The position numbers and the translations under genes are program-made. A stretch of 45,568 bases of DNA from Flavobacterium sp. 1355 (GTDB taxonomy: Bacteria > Bacteroidota > Bacteroidia > Flavobacteriales > Flavobacteriaceae): positions 1-45,568 of the forward strand of contig NZ_JAFICC010000024.1 in NCBI RefSeq assembly GCF_017833415.1, given 5' to 3'. Shown in pieces: positions 1 through 9,271 of the stretch (positions are counted from its first letter, which is position 1; every line of letters starts with the position of its first letter). The notes beneath the pieces were generated by a model. That model was not told the origin of the DNA. It was given only the letters and a program-made list of their open reading frames with translations, and ran no database searches.

Positions 1-1
1 T

Positions 2-88
2 GCTAAAGTAAAAGCATTTAGAAGTCAATTTAGAGGAGTGCGTAAAGTAGATTTCTTCTTATTCAGATTATCTAATCTTTTTGCTTAA
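2..88 (+). CDS. 3' end of a truncated gene, product unknown
   Basis: An open frame enters from the left edge and stops at the TAA at 86-88, leaving only 28 residues. The fragment is basic and ends in an aromatic, hydrophobic run (DFFLFRLSNLFA). This is too short to assign a family. It is called coding because it is open from the edge and is followed by non-coding repeat-like DNA and then by tRNA genes on the other strand. A chance open frame is possible. Confidence 0.4.
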   Translation, partial: AKVKAFRSQFRGVRKVDFFLFRLSNLFA

Positions 89-91
89 TCC

Positions 92-127
92 CCAAGCTTT
101 GCACCTGATCCAAGCTTTGCACCTGAT
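92..127. repeat. 18-bp direct tandem duplication
   Basis: Two identical adjacent 18-bp units (92-109 and 110-127, each beginning CCAAGCTTTGCACC) lie four bases after the first stop codon. There is no coding explanation. Confidence 0.85.
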
Positions 128-134
128 CCTTTTT

Positions 135-198
135 AAATTCCAAATTCCAATCTTAGCGACAAATGTCAAAATTTTTTTAAAATTGGAATTTGGGATTT
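135..198. repeat. Imperfect inverted repeat, 17-bp arms
   Basis: Arms at 135-151 and 182-198 are reverse complements at 16 of 17 positions, around a 30-base spacer. The arm has the form AAATTCCAAATTCCAAT. It sits downstream of both the truncated left gene and the minus-strand tRNA genes. Confidence 0.75.
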
Positions 199-215
199 AG
201 AATTAGTTTTAAAAC

Positions 216-246
216 AAAAAATCCTCAAACAATGTTTGAGGATTTT
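216..246 (-). terminator. Terminator of the downstream tRNA-Gly gene
   Basis: A 12-bp stem (219-230 with 234-245, loop AAT) is followed on the minus strand by a T run. It begins five bases beyond the 3' end of the tRNA at 251-323. Confidence 0.8.
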
Positions 247-250
247 GAAG

Positions 251-323
<73 letters not shown>

Positions 324-335
324 ATTAACAGGGTG

Positions 336-343
336 CAAATATA
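336..343 (-). promoter_or_regulatory. -7 promoter element of tRNA-Gly copy 1
   Basis: The minus strand reads TATATTTG, matching the Bacteroidota TAnnTTTG consensus, 12 bases before the tRNA 5' end. A TTTG about 23 bases further upstream may serve as the -33 element. Confidence 0.65.
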
Positions 344-394
344 AACAATTAATTCTTTTTTAAAAACAAAAATCAAAAATTATTTAATTTTGAC

Positions 395-427
395 AAAAAA
401 ACCGAAACAATTAAATTCCGGTTTTTA
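395..427 (-). terminator. Terminator of the upstream tRNA-Gly gene
   Basis: Arms AAAAACCG and CGGTTTTT with an AT-rich loop lie directly after the 3' end of the tRNA at 429-501. On the minus strand the stem ends in a T tract. Confidence 0.65.
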
Positions 428-428
428 G

Positions 429-501
<73 letters not shown>

Positions 502-511
502 ATTACTGGTG

Positions 512-519
512 CAAATATA
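512..519 (-). promoter_or_regulatory. -7 promoter element of tRNA-Gly copy 2
   Basis: The minus strand reads TATATTTG ten bases upstream of the tRNA. A TTTTG about 17 bases further upstream is a candidate -33 element. Confidence 0.65.
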
Positions 520-634
520 AAAAATAAGTTAAGTTCAAAACAAGCTTTTTTTCAAAAAAAATTTAATTAAAACAATATTTTTATATAACGCATTTAAAAC
601 TAAAAAGTTATATATTTATTTTTTTTCACATATT

Positions 635-1072
635 ATGAATATCATTAAAGAAATACCCTCAAAAGAAACTTATATTGTCCGCCAGCCTGTTCTTAGAAAA
701 GGAAAACCTATCGAAAGTTGCATTTTTGAAGGAGATGATCTAAAAGACACTTACCATTTTGGATTGTACAACTCAGGGGAATTAATAGGAATAATTTCAT
801 TATTTACAAAAATCAATTCTATATTTGCTGAAAAAAATCAGGCACAAATTCGCGGAATGGCGGTTTTGGAATCTCATCAAAAAAAAGGGTTTGGAGAGGC
901 TTTGGTAAAACACTGCGAAAATTTCTGCATCGAAAAAGATATTAAACTAATATGGTTTAATGCCAGAACCGCAGCGGTTGGCTTTTACAAAAAACTCAAT
1001 TACCAAACTGTTGGCAAACCTTTTGATATAAAAGATGTAGGCGAACATTATTTAATGTATAAAGAAATATAA
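635..1072 (+). CDS. GNAT family N-acetyltransferase
   Basis: A 145-residue protein with the usual size and order of a stand-alone GNAT domain. Strand beta-4 (QIRGMAVLES, residues 71-80) runs into the acetyl-CoA pyrophosphate loop Q82-K-K-G-F-G87, which matches the Q/RxxGxG/A signature of motif A. Motif B follows, with FNARTAAVGFYKKLNY (about 108-123) giving the typical tyrosine-containing end. The enzyme should transfer an acetyl group from acetyl-CoA to an amine; the substrate cannot be told from sequence. The next gene starts one base after its stop, so the two are probably co-transcribed. That may point to a cell-wall-linked substrate, but this is inference only. Confidence 0.88.
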   Translation: MNIIKEIPSKETYIVRQPVLRKGKPIESCIFEGDDLKDTYHFGLYNSGELIGIISLFTKINSIFAEKNQAQIRGMAVLESHQKKGFGEALVKHCENFCIEKDIKLIWFNARTAAVGFYKKLNYQTVGKPFDIKDVGEHYLMYKEI

Positions 1073-1073
1073 A

Positions 1074-2666
1074 ATGAAGAAACTTTACTTTTTATTAATA
1101 ATAAGTATTTTAATCAGTTGCAAAAAAGAATCTCCAAAAGCTCCGGTAAAAACATTTAAAACCCCTGCAATTATACTTACAGATGAAAGAAAAGTACAAA
1201 TTGACACTGCTACACTAAATGCTTTTAAAAGCGAAACTCTTAAGCAGTTTTATCAATCTTCTGAAAATAAAACGGTTTGGGGAAATCTTAAGAAAAGAAC
1301 TTTTGTTTTGTCTTTATTAAAAAAATCAGACGAACTGGGCTTAAATCCGGATGATTATAAATCTTCGACGCTGGAAAAATTCGAAAAAAGAATTAGCAAT
1401 TTAAAAGATTCTGAATTAGCTACTTACGACATTTTATTAACTTACAATTTCGAGTTATACTTAACTCATTTGTATAAAGGAAAACTGGATCCCAAAAAAT
1501 TATATACGAATTGGGATTTGGAAGAGAAAACATTTGATGTAAACAATGTTCTTGTAAAAGCTTTTAATACCGACAAATTAGACAGTATTGCTGAACATTG
1601 CCAGTCAAAAGCTGAGCCCTACAAGCAATTATTAGAAGCTCTTAAAATTATCAATACTTTTCCTGATGATGCAGATATCGGGAAGATCCCATCTCCTGAT
1701 AAAGTAAAAATAACTTTAAATGACACGAGCAGCTCTTTAATCAATATTAAAAAAAGACTTTTGTTCTGGAAGGATATGTCCGGAAAAAGCGATAGCCTCA
1801 CAAAAAAATACGATCAAAAAACATTTGACGCCGTTAAAAGATTTCAGGAAAGACATGGCCTGGCTGCAGATGGAGTCATCGGAGCAGGAACAATAAGCGC
1901 TTTAAACTTTTCTAAACAAAAAAGAAAAGAACAAATTATTGCAAATCTGGAACGCTGGAGATGGTATAATAATGAACTCTCAGAAAGTTATTTTATTATC
2001 AATATTCCGGATTACAGCTTACATGTTGTTGAAAATCAAGATACAACTTTGGTGCGAAATGTAGTGGTAGGAACAAGCAAAAGAAGAACTCCTATTATCA
2101 CCTCAAAGCTACGGTCTGTGGTATTTAACCCAACCTGGACGGTTCCTCCTACTATATTAAAGGAAGATGTTGTTCCGGCAATGAAACGCAATAGAAATTA
2201 TCTGGCCAAGAAAAACATAACTATTTATGATTCTGCAGGAAAAGTTGTAGACCCAAAGGCATGGAACGAAAACAACCCCGGTAAATATCGTTATGTACAA
2301 AGTCCCGGTTACAATAATTCATTGGGATTAATGAAAATTATGTTTCCAAATCATCACAGTGTTTACCTGCATGATACCAATCACAGAAATTATTTTGGAA
2401 GAAATAACCGTTCCCTAAGTTCAGGATGTGTTCGAATAGAAAACCCATTAGAAGTTGCTGAGCATATTCTGGATGATTATGAGAACTACTCCAAAGATAA
2501 AATTGACACGATCATCGCTTCCAAAAAGACGACTTATATAAAAATCACCAAAAAGTATGCTTTGTATCAATGGTACTGGACAGCATGGAGCAAAAAAAAT
2601 CAGCTCATTTTCAGAGCTGATATTTATAATCTTGATTCAGATTTGTATGCTAAACTAAGAGAATAG
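1074..2666 (+). CDS. YcbB-type murein L,D-transpeptidase lipoprotein
   Basis: 530 residues, with a lipoprotein signal peptide ending at the lipobox ILISC (Cys16), so it is probably anchored in an envelope membrane. An alpha-helical scaffold region is followed by a peptidoglycan-binding repeat (about 245-278, FDAVKRFQERHGLAADGVIG). The YkuD catalytic domain covers about residues 300-490, with His433 (YLHD) and the nucleophile Cys452 in LSSGCVR. Serine instead of histidine before GC is, as I recall, usual for the YcbB subfamily. Such enzymes make 3-3 (meso-Dap to meso-Dap) peptidoglycan crosslinks or attach proteins to the wall. It starts one base after the acetyltransferase stop. Its 3' end overlaps the convergent second transpeptidase gene by 12 bases. 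Confidence 0.93.
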   Translation: MKKLYFLLIISILISCKKESPKAPVKTFKTPAIILTDERKVQIDTATLNAFKSETLKQFYQSSENKTVWGNLKKRTFVLSLLKKSDELGLNPDDYKSSTLEKFEKRISNLKDSELATYDILLTYNFELYLTHLYKGKLDPKKLYTNWDLEEKTFDVNNVLVKAFNTDKLDSIAEHCQSKAEPYKQLLEALKIINTFPDDADIGKIPSPDKVKITLNDTSSSLINIKKRLLFWKDMSGKSDSLTKKYDQKTFDAVKRFQERHGLAADGVIGAGTISALNFSKQKRKEQIIANLERWRWYNNELSESYFIINIPDYSLHVVENQDTTLVRNVVVGTSKRRTPIITSKLRSVVFNPTWTVPPTILKEDVVPAMKRNRNYLAKKNITIYDSAGKVVDPKAWNENNPGKYRYVQSPGYNNSLGLMKIMFPNHHSVYLHDTNHRNYFGRNNRSLSSGCVRIENPLEVAEHILDDYENYSKDKIDTIIASKKTTYIKITKKYALYQWYWTAWSKKNQLIFRADIYNLDSDLYAKLRE

Positions 2667-3377
2667 CTTTTGTTCCATCGTAAAGCTTCTTGACGGATGA
2701 TAGATATACAAACACGATTTATTTTTAATCGTCTGAATTATTTCATTTGTTAATTCAACAGGAAGAGCTGGACAACCCTGGCTTCTTCCTAATCTTTTAT
2801 GATTTCTGATAAAAGACTCAGACACATAATCTGCACCATGAACCACAACTCCTCTTTCGCGGGCATTGTCGTTAACTCCTCTTTCTAAACCATCTAAACG
2901 CAATGAAGCACCGTGTTTTCCCTGATAAATTTCGCCGGTAGCATAGAATCCTAGGCTGCTTTTGAAAGATGAATTTGAGTTTGAAAATGCTGATGCAAAT
3001 TCTTCTCCCGTATTTCTTCCGTGTGCTACAAGAGACTGGAACAAGATAGTATTAGATGACAAATCAATTACCCAAAGACGTTTGGTATTGGATGACAAAC
3101 TAAAATCAATTAAAGTCAAAATATCTTTTTGAACAGCACCTCTTTCTTTCAAAAGGTAAAAACCTTTTAAGGCTTCAGAAAAGATTTTAATTTCAGGTAA
3201 TGCAAAATTGTTTGGTTTTAATGCATGATATGCATTTTCAATTTTAACGTCAATTGCAACTTTTTCTACTTTAGCAAAACTTTTTGTAGTTACAGTTTTT
3301 AATTCGATTGTGTTTTTTGAATCTTTACCAAAAGATAATAGCAAAAACACCACAAGTGGATAAATTTTGTAAATCAT
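2655..3377 (-). CDS. YkuD_2-type L,D-transpeptidase catalytic domain protein
   Basis: 240 residues with an N-terminal hydrophobic signal segment (MIYKIYPLVVFLLLSFG), so it is probably exported. The catalytic part covers about residues 98-228: LWVIDLSSNTILF, then His180 in VVVHGADYV and Cys202 in RSQGCPALP. This matches the YkuD_2 ('murein L,D-transpeptidase catalytic domain') family rather than classic YkuD. It should cut or join peptidoglycan stem peptides in the periplasm. It lacks the scaffold and peptidoglycan-binding domains of its convergent neighbour, so the two are not simple duplicates. The ATG follows an AAAGGAATTC purine-rich stretch that may act as a ribosome site. Confidence 0.9.
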   Translation of the reverse strand: MIYKIYPLVVFLLLSFGKDSKNTIELKTVTTKSFAKVEKVAIDVKIENAYHALKPNNFALPEIKIFSEALKGFYLLKERGAVQKDILTLIDFSLSSNTKRLWVIDLSSNTILFQSLVAHGRNTGEEFASAFSNSNSSFKSSLGFYATGEIYQGKHGASLRLDGLERGVNDNARERGVVVHGADYVSESFIRNHKRLGRSQGCPALPVELTNEIIQTIKNKSCLYIYHPSRSFTMEQKLFS

Positions 3378-3690
3378 TGAATTCCTTTAGGTTAATAATA
3401 AATTTGGGCTTGACAAAAGTATAAAAAAAACATGGCTGACAAAATAAATCCTTGTAAATCAGTGCATTTTTGTTTAAACTTTAACAATTTGGAAGGAAAA
3501 AATTAGGATAAATTCATAATTTAACTAATTTTACTAAATATTTACTTACAAAAAATACAATCGATATGGAATGCTTATAACATAATATGGGAATAATATA
3601 AATCTGATATCTGAAATTTTATTATATTAAGCTGTAACAATTGAAAAAAAACGGTGTCTATTACACTGATATTACTTTTCGGAGAAAAGT
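3378..3690. other. Intergenic region, 313 bases, divergent promoters expected
   Basis: This very AT-rich gap lies between the minus-strand transpeptidase and the plus-strand DUF5916 gene, so promoters for both must lie here. I see no clear TAnnTTTG element and no long repeat. Confidence 0.5.
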
Positions 3691-6135
3691 ATGTTTTTTA
3701 AAAATATGAAGAAAATAATTTTTTTTACTCTTTTATTATCCTCTTTGTGGACTCATGCCCAAAAGAAAACCTTGCAGGCTCAACCAATTTCTCAAAATAT
3801 TTCTGTCGATGGAAAACTGGATGAACAGGCATGGGATACTGCAGCCATAGCTTCTGATTTTCTGATGTTTGAACCTGATAACGGAAAACCGATTCCGGAA
3901 GCCAGAAAAACAGAAATTAAGGTTTTATATAACAATGACGCTATTTACATTGGCGCTATGATGTATGATGATGAACCTACTAAAATTTTAAAAGAGATTT
4001 CTCAACGTGACAATTTTGGAACTGCCGATATTTTTGGTGTCTTTATAAATGGTTTTAATGACGGTCAGCAAAATTTTGAGTTTTTTGTCTCGGCTGCTGA
4101 TGTGCAGGGTGATTGTATAATGACAGATGCAATTGGCGAAGATTATTCATGGGATGCTATATGGCTGAGCAAAGCGTCCTTAACTGATAAAGGATGGATT
4201 GTAGAAATGAAAATCCCGTATGCAGCATTACGTTTCTCTGAGGAAAATAAACAAACCTGGGGAATTAATTTTTTTAGGGAAATAAAACGCGAACGAAAAA
4301 AATATACCTGGAGTTTAATTGACACAAAAATCGGAACCTTTACACAACAAAATGGAGATTTGACAGGGATTGAAAACATTAAGCCCCCTACCCGATTGTT
4401 TTTTATGCCGTATGCTTCTTATTATTTAAATGCTGCCGACGGTCAAAAAACGTATGGCACTATGAAGGGCGGAATGGATATTAAATATGGCATTAATGAT
4501 GCTTTTACACTTGATGCTATTTTGATTCCTGATTTTGGTCAGGCTAAATATGATGATCAGATTTTGAATCTTGGCCCTTTTGAACAGCAGTTTAATGAGA
4601 ACAGGGCTTTTTTTACAGAGGGAACAGATTTGTTTAACAAAGGTAATATGTTTTATTCCCGAAGAATTGGCGGTACTCCTTCTGTTGAGCCTGATTTGAA
4701 TGATAATGAAGAAATGATCGAAAGCCCGCAGAGTGTAAATCTTATAAATGCACTAAAAGTTTCGGGAAGAACAAAAAAAGGACTTGGTGTAGGGATTTTA
4801 AATGCTGTTACAGAAAAAACTTTTGGAACGATAAAAGACACTATAACAGGCGAAACGAGACGCGAAATTGTTGAACCTCTAACAAATTATAATGTTTTGG
4901 TTTTGGATCAGCGTTTTCGCAAAAATTCGTCAGTATCTTTTATAAATACAAATGTTACCCGAAACGGCCATTACAGGGATTCGAATGTTGCAGGTTTGGC
5001 ATGGGATTTAAACACAAAAGCAAATACTTATAATTTATACGGAAATGCAAAGTTTAGTACTATTAATGATACCGAGGATAAAAGAGGTTTTTATTCTACT
5101 ATTACTTTTGCAGAAACAAGCGGAAATTATCGTTACAGTGTAGGTTCAGATTTTGTAACCAAAGATTTTGATCCTAATGACCTTGGGATCAATTTCTATA
5201 AAAACTATTACAACTTTTACGGAAATGTCAATTACAGGATTCTAAACCCGACTAAACTTTTTAATACTTTCCGAATTAATTATAATATGTATAGTGAACA
5301 CAATAAGGATTCAGGAAAAGTTCAGGAAGCTAATTTAAATGCAAATTTGAATCTTACTACTGTAAAAAATAATTATTACGGTATGGGTATTACTATTTTT
5401 CCGGTAGAAATGTATGATTATTATGAACCAAGAACAGATAATAGATATGTAATCATTCCAAGAAAATTTGATTTCTGGGGGAGCATATCTACCAATTACA
5501 ATTACAAATTTGCTTTAGACCTAAACCCTACATTATCAGTAACTGATGAGACCGGAAGAGCCGCATATGGGGTTGATATCGGACCGAGGTATCGTTTTAA
5601 TGACAAACTTTTACTGACTTACACTTTTAGTTTTCTTAGAAAAAATAATAACAAGGGCTATATTGATAGTTATGACAATGATGATAATGAAAATACTCCG
5701 GAAACAATTGTCTTTGCTAATCGAAATGTCATAACATATGCTAATACTCTTGCCGGAAAATATGCTATTAACAGTGCTATGACTCTTAATCTGTCTGTTC
5801 GCCAATACTGGTCTTCTGCAGAGAACAAAAACATACTGGAACTTGAACCAGACGGAAGCCTGCTGCCTTATACGGAGTATACTGAAAACAAAAACTCAAG
5901 TTTTTATTCCTGGAACGCAGATTTGTCCTATTCCTGGTGGTTTGCTCCCGGAAGCCAGCTTTCTGCTTTGTACAGAAATAATGCTTCTAATTTTGAACGT
6001 ATTATCGACAAGGATTTTAAAAATAATGTAACCGGGCTGCTTACAAATGATGCCTTAAAACACATTTTTTCAATTAGCGTTAAATATTTTATAGATTATA
6101 ATGCTGTCAGAAATAAGGCCAGAAAAAGAGCTTAG
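3691..6135 (+). CDS. DUF5916 outer-membrane protein with carbohydrate-binding family 9-like domain
   Basis: 814 residues with a signal peptide ending around WTHAQ (residue 23). An alternative start at Met6 (3706) would leave a more compact signal peptide. Residues about 35-230 form a CBM9-like domain (ISVDGKLDEQAWDTA, IYIGAMMYDDEP, VEMKIPYAALRF). The remainder matches DUF5916 and shows many alternating aromatic strands typical of an outer-membrane beta-barrel (YSWNADLSYSWWFAPGSQLS near the C-terminus). The family is abundant in Bacteroidota and lacks a firm biochemical role; sugar or glycan binding at the cell surface is a family-level guess. It is a single gene with no partner in the same orientation close by. 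Confidence 0.88.
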   Translation: MFFKNMKKIIFFTLLLSSLWTHAQKKTLQAQPISQNISVDGKLDEQAWDTAAIASDFLMFEPDNGKPIPEARKTEIKVLYNNDAIYIGAMMYDDEPTKILKEISQRDNFGTADIFGVFINGFNDGQQNFEFFVSAADVQGDCIMTDAIGEDYSWDAIWLSKASLTDKGWIVEMKIPYAALRFSEENKQTWGINFFREIKRERKKYTWSLIDTKIGTFTQQNGDLTGIENIKPPTRLFFMPYASYYLNAADGQKTYGTMKGGMDIKYGINDAFTLDAILIPDFGQAKYDDQILNLGPFEQQFNENRAFFTEGTDLFNKGNMFYSRRIGGTPSVEPDLNDNEEMIESPQSVNLINALKVSGRTKKGLGVGILNAVTEKTFGTIKDTITGETRREIVEPLTNYNVLVLDQRFRKNSSVSFINTNVTRNGHYRDSNVAGLAWDLNTKANTYNLYGNAKFSTINDTEDKRGFYSTITFAETSGNYRYSVGSDFVTKDFDPNDLGINFYKNYYNFYGNVNYRILNPTKLFNTFRINYNMYSEHNKDSGKVQEANLNANLNLTTVKNNYYGMGITIFPVEMYDYYEPRTDNRYVIIPRKFDFWGSISTNYNYKFALDLNPTLSVTDETGRAAYGVDIGPRYRFNDKLLLTYTFSFLRKNNNKGYIDSYDNDDNENTPETIVFANRNVITYANTLAGKYAINSAMTLNLSVRQYWSSAENKNILELEPDGSLLPYTEYTENKNSSFYSWNADLSYSWWFAPGSQLSALYRNNASNFERIIDKDFKNNVTGLLTNDALKHIFSISVKYFIDYNAVRNKARKRA

Positions 6136-6229
6136 CGTGAATTAATTTTAAAAAATAAAGACTTAAATAATTAAATTATTATTTTTCAATACCGTTCAGT
6201 TTATTAAATATAAATGTAACATCGCTTAC

Positions 6230-6258
6230 TTGCACATTTTATAAATGCTTTATCTTTG
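6230..6258 (+). promoter_or_regulatory. gpmI promoter (-33 TTG, -7 TATCTTTG)
   Basis: TTG at 6230-6232 and TATCTTTG at 6251-6258 are separated by 18 bases, a good Bacteroidota promoter. It leaves a leader of only about 10 bases before the ATG at 6276. Confidence 0.75.
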
Positions 6259-6275
6259 TAGAAAACAAAAAAATA

Positions 6276-7793
6276 ATGAACAAGAAAGTAATCCTTATGA
6301 TTTTAGACGGTTGGGGAAAATCTCCTGACCCTAAAGTATCTGCAATAGACAATGCAAATGTTCCTTTTATAAACAGTCTTTATCAAAAATATCCCAGTGC
6401 ACAACTTAGAACTGATGGTTTAAACGTAGGTTTGCCAGAAGGCCAGATGGGAAATAGTGAAGTTGGTCACATGAACCTTGGTGCAGGTAGAATTGTATAC
6501 CAGGATTTAGCCAAAATAAATTTAGCAGTAGCACACAAAACACTTGCTAAAGAACAAGTTCTTATAGACGCATTTACGTATGCAAAAGAAAACAACAAAA
6601 AGGTACACTTTTTAGGCCTGGTGTCAGATGGAGGAGTTCACTCACATACGTCACATTTACGCGGATTAATTGATGCTTCTCAGGAATATGGTTTAGAGAA
6701 TGTTTTTGTTCATGCTTTTACAGACGGTCGTGATGTTGATCCTAAATCGGGAGCAAAATACATTCATGACCTTGAAGATTATATTAAAGATACTCCGGTA
6801 AAAATTGCTTCGATCATTGGACGTTATTATTCTATGGATCGTGACAGACGATGGGAAAGAGTAAAACTGGCTTATGATTTGCTTGTAAATGCAACAGGAA
6901 CACCTTCTCATAATGCTGTGGCAAGTATTCTTACCAGTTATGAAAATCATATTACCGATGAATTTATCGAACCAATTGTAATGGTCGATGAAGAAGAAAA
7001 ACCGTTGGCAACTATTATTGAAGGTGATGTTGTTATTTTCTTTAACTTTAGAACAGACAGAGGGCGTGAACTTACAGAAGCGCTTTCGCAACAGGATTTC
7101 CACGAGCAGAACATGCACAAGCTAAACCTGTATTATGTAACACTTACAAATTATGACGAAACGTATCAAAACGTAAAGGTTGTTTACAATAAAGATAATA
7201 TTACCGAAACTCTTGGTGAAGTTTTGGAAAAAGCAGGAAAGAAACAAATTCGTATTGCTGAAACTGAAAAATACCCTCACGTAACGTTTTTCTTTTCAGG
7301 CGGAAGAGAAGTTCCTTTTGAAGGTGAATCAAGAATTTTAAGAAATTCTCCTAAAGTGGCTACTTACGATTTGCAGCCAGAAATGAGTGCTTATGAGCTA
7401 AAAGATGCTTTGATTCCTGAATTGAACAAAGGTGAAGTAGATTTCGTTTGCCTGAATTTCGCAAATGGTGACATGGTTGGCCATACGGGAATTATGAGCG
7501 CTGCAATCCTGGCTTGTGAAGCTGTTGATGCTTGTGTGAAAGGAGTTATAGAAGCTGCTCTTGCAAATGATTACACTACGATAGTAATTGCCGATCACGG
7601 AAATTGCGAAACCATGATTAATCCTGATGGAAGCCCAAATACAGCCCACACAACAAATCCGGTGCCTATTATTTTGGTTGATAAGGATTTAAAAAACATT
7701 AATGATGGTGTATTAGGAGATATTGCTCCTACTATTCTGGAACTAATGGGCGTTCAGCAGCCATCTGCAATGACTTGTCATTCATTATTATAA
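6276..7793 (+). CDS. gpmI: 2,3-bisphosphoglycerate-independent phosphoglycerate mutase
   Basis: 505 residues, normal length for the family. It converts 3-phosphoglycerate to 2-phosphoglycerate in glycolysis and gluconeogenesis in the cytoplasm, using two Mn ions and a phosphoserine intermediate. The N-terminal metal site LMILDGWG (Asp11) is present, followed by the nucleophile Ser61 in MGNSEVGHMNLGAGR. The inserted phosphotransferase part has HAFTDGRDVDP and GRYYSMDRDRRWER. The C-terminal metal ligands appear in NFANGDMVGHTG and IADHGNCE. It is a single-gene unit with its own promoter and a strong terminator. Confidence 0.98.
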   Translation: MNKKVILMILDGWGKSPDPKVSAIDNANVPFINSLYQKYPSAQLRTDGLNVGLPEGQMGNSEVGHMNLGAGRIVYQDLAKINLAVAHKTLAKEQVLIDAFTYAKENNKKVHFLGLVSDGGVHSHTSHLRGLIDASQEYGLENVFVHAFTDGRDVDPKSGAKYIHDLEDYIKDTPVKIASIIGRYYSMDRDRRWERVKLAYDLLVNATGTPSHNAVASILTSYENHITDEFIEPIVMVDEEEKPLATIIEGDVVIFFNFRTDRGRELTEALSQQDFHEQNMHKLNLYYVTLTNYDETYQNVKVVYNKDNITETLGEVLEKAGKKQIRIAETEKYPHVTFFFSGGREVPFEGESRILRNSPKVATYDLQPEMSAYELKDALIPELNKGEVDFVCLNFANGDMVGHTGIMSAAILACEAVDACVKGVIEAALANDYTTIVIADHGNCETMINPDGSPNTAHTTNPVPIILVDKDLKNINDGVLGDIAPTILELMGVQQPSAMTCHSLL

Positions 7794-7813
7794 AAACCAC
7801 TTTTTTTAAATAG

Positions 7814-7849
7814 AAAAAGAGACAAGTTTCAGGATTTGTCTCTTTTTTG
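7814..7849 (+). terminator. gpmI terminator
   Basis: A 12-bp stem (7814-7825 with 7836-7847) begins 20 bases after the gpmI stop and ends in a T run. A-rich and T-rich flanks would let it work in both directions between the convergent gpmI and DUF445 genes. Confidence 0.85.
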
Positions 7850-7918
7850 TTTTAAACACAACCTAAATCACGGCTTTCTTGTCCTTTCGACGAAGGAGAA
7901 ATGACAAAATTATATCTA

Positions 7919-9172
7919 TCACATTATAAAATAATGGTATAATTGTTCTACACCATAAATTATAAGTCCGATTAGCCCTCCTACCAAAGTTCCGTTGATT
8001 CTTATATACTGAAGATCTTTTCCGATTTCGAGTTCTAATTTTTCAGAAACCTCTTTTCCATCCCAACTTTTTACTGTTGAAGATATTAAGTCCCCAATTA
8101 CTTTTTTATTGTTTAAAAGTACAGACAGCAGGTCGTTTTTAATAAAATTATTGATTTTGTCAGCCATAATGGTGTCTTCCTTAAGACCGTTTCCAAAAAG
8201 CTGAATCAAATTCGATACGCTTTTTTTAATAGAAGATTCGTCACCTTTTTCCAGGTCATTTGTTATAGATAATTTTATTTCGTCCCAGATCCCGTTTATA
8301 TAATCCTGAACTTCTTTTTTACCCACAAAATCAAGAATCATATTGTTGATTTTGATTCTCATTTCCTCAGAGTTTTTTACCTTATCAAGAAAATTAAAAA
8401 TGTATTCATCTATTTTTATTCTTATTTCACTTTCAGGATTTTTGGCTTCATCCAGAAATTCCTGCAATCCGTTGAAAACCCCTTCTGAAATACTTTTATC
8501 AGCTAAACCAAAACTTAGAAAAGGCGTCGAAGCCTTTACTTTTTTACGAATCAAATCCTTATTATTACTCAATTCGCTACTCATAACTTCCAAAAGATTA
8601 GTCAGCAGCTGATCTTTTACAGTTCCTTTTTGCAAAGGTTCTAAAGCCAATGCTACCCAATTTCCAAAGTTTATTGATTCCAGTTTTTCTGCAAACTGAG
8701 CCTGGATGAATCGCTTTATGTCTTCGTCTCTTATTGTTTTTAAAATACCCGGAATGATGTTTACCGTAACCACACTGGCAATTTTATCTGCGTTTGTTTC
8801 TTCTGACAGCCAATCTGAAGCTTTGGAGGCAAAATTGAATTCTTCTAATTTGATTTCCAGTTTTTCACGGTTTAGAAATTCTTCTGAAACAAAACTTCCG
8901 AGGTTTTCACCAATTTCATTTTTTTTTGTCGGAATAATGGCGGTATGCCAGATCGGAATTCCTAACGGATGACGAAAAAGTGCCACAACAGCAAACCAAT
9001 CGGCAATACCGCCAACCATCGCCGCCTCACTAAAAGCCTGCAGCATCGGAATTTTGAAATAAATAGCAATTATGAACAAAAGAACTGCAACACCCAAAAG
9101 TGACAAAGCATTTCTTTTCATTTTCCTTAAAGCCTTTACTTTGGACAAATCCTGTTCTGAAATAGTTTCCAT
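7919..9172 (-). CDS. DUF445 family membrane protein
   Basis: 417 residues. A transmembrane segment at about 20-42 is followed by the family hallmark AFSEAAMVGGIADWFAVVALFRHPLGIPIWHTAIIP (about 47-82). A long, charged, mostly helical region (about 85-385) predicts coiled-coil-like packing. A second hydrophobic segment closes the protein (GTLVGGLIGLIIYGVEQLYH). The ends are therefore membrane-anchored and the middle soluble. The family has no established enzymatic activity. The gene is convergent with gpmI and diverges from map across a repeat-containing gap. Confidence 0.88.
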   Translation of the reverse strand: METISEQDLSKVKALRKMKRNALSLLGVAVLLFIIAIYFKIPMLQAFSEAAMVGGIADWFAVVALFRHPLGIPIWHTAIIPTKKNEIGENLGSFVSEEFLNREKLEIKLEEFNFASKASDWLSEETNADKIASVVTVNIIPGILKTIRDEDIKRFIQAQFAEKLESINFGNWVALALEPLQKGTVKDQLLTNLLEVMSSELSNNKDLIRKKVKASTPFLSFGLADKSISEGVFNGLQEFLDEAKNPESEIRIKIDEYIFNFLDKVKNSEEMRIKINNMILDFVGKKEVQDYINGIWDEIKLSITNDLEKGDESSIKKSVSNLIQLFGNGLKEDTIMADKINNFIKNDLLSVLLNNKKVIGDLISSTVKSWDGKEVSEKLELEIGKDLQYIRINGTLVGGLIGLIIYGVEQLYHYFIM

Positions 9173-9271
9173 AATAAATATGTTTTTACTACTAATTTAC
9201 GTTTTTTCTGTCAATTAATAAATGTTAAGAGCATCGAGTTTTTGAGAAATCACTGAAAACTAAAAAGACTT

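Noticed and set aside
6693..7118. 141-codon minus-strand frame inside gpmI
   Set aside because: It is antisense to catalytic parts of gpmI, shows no known motif and has low-complexity composition.
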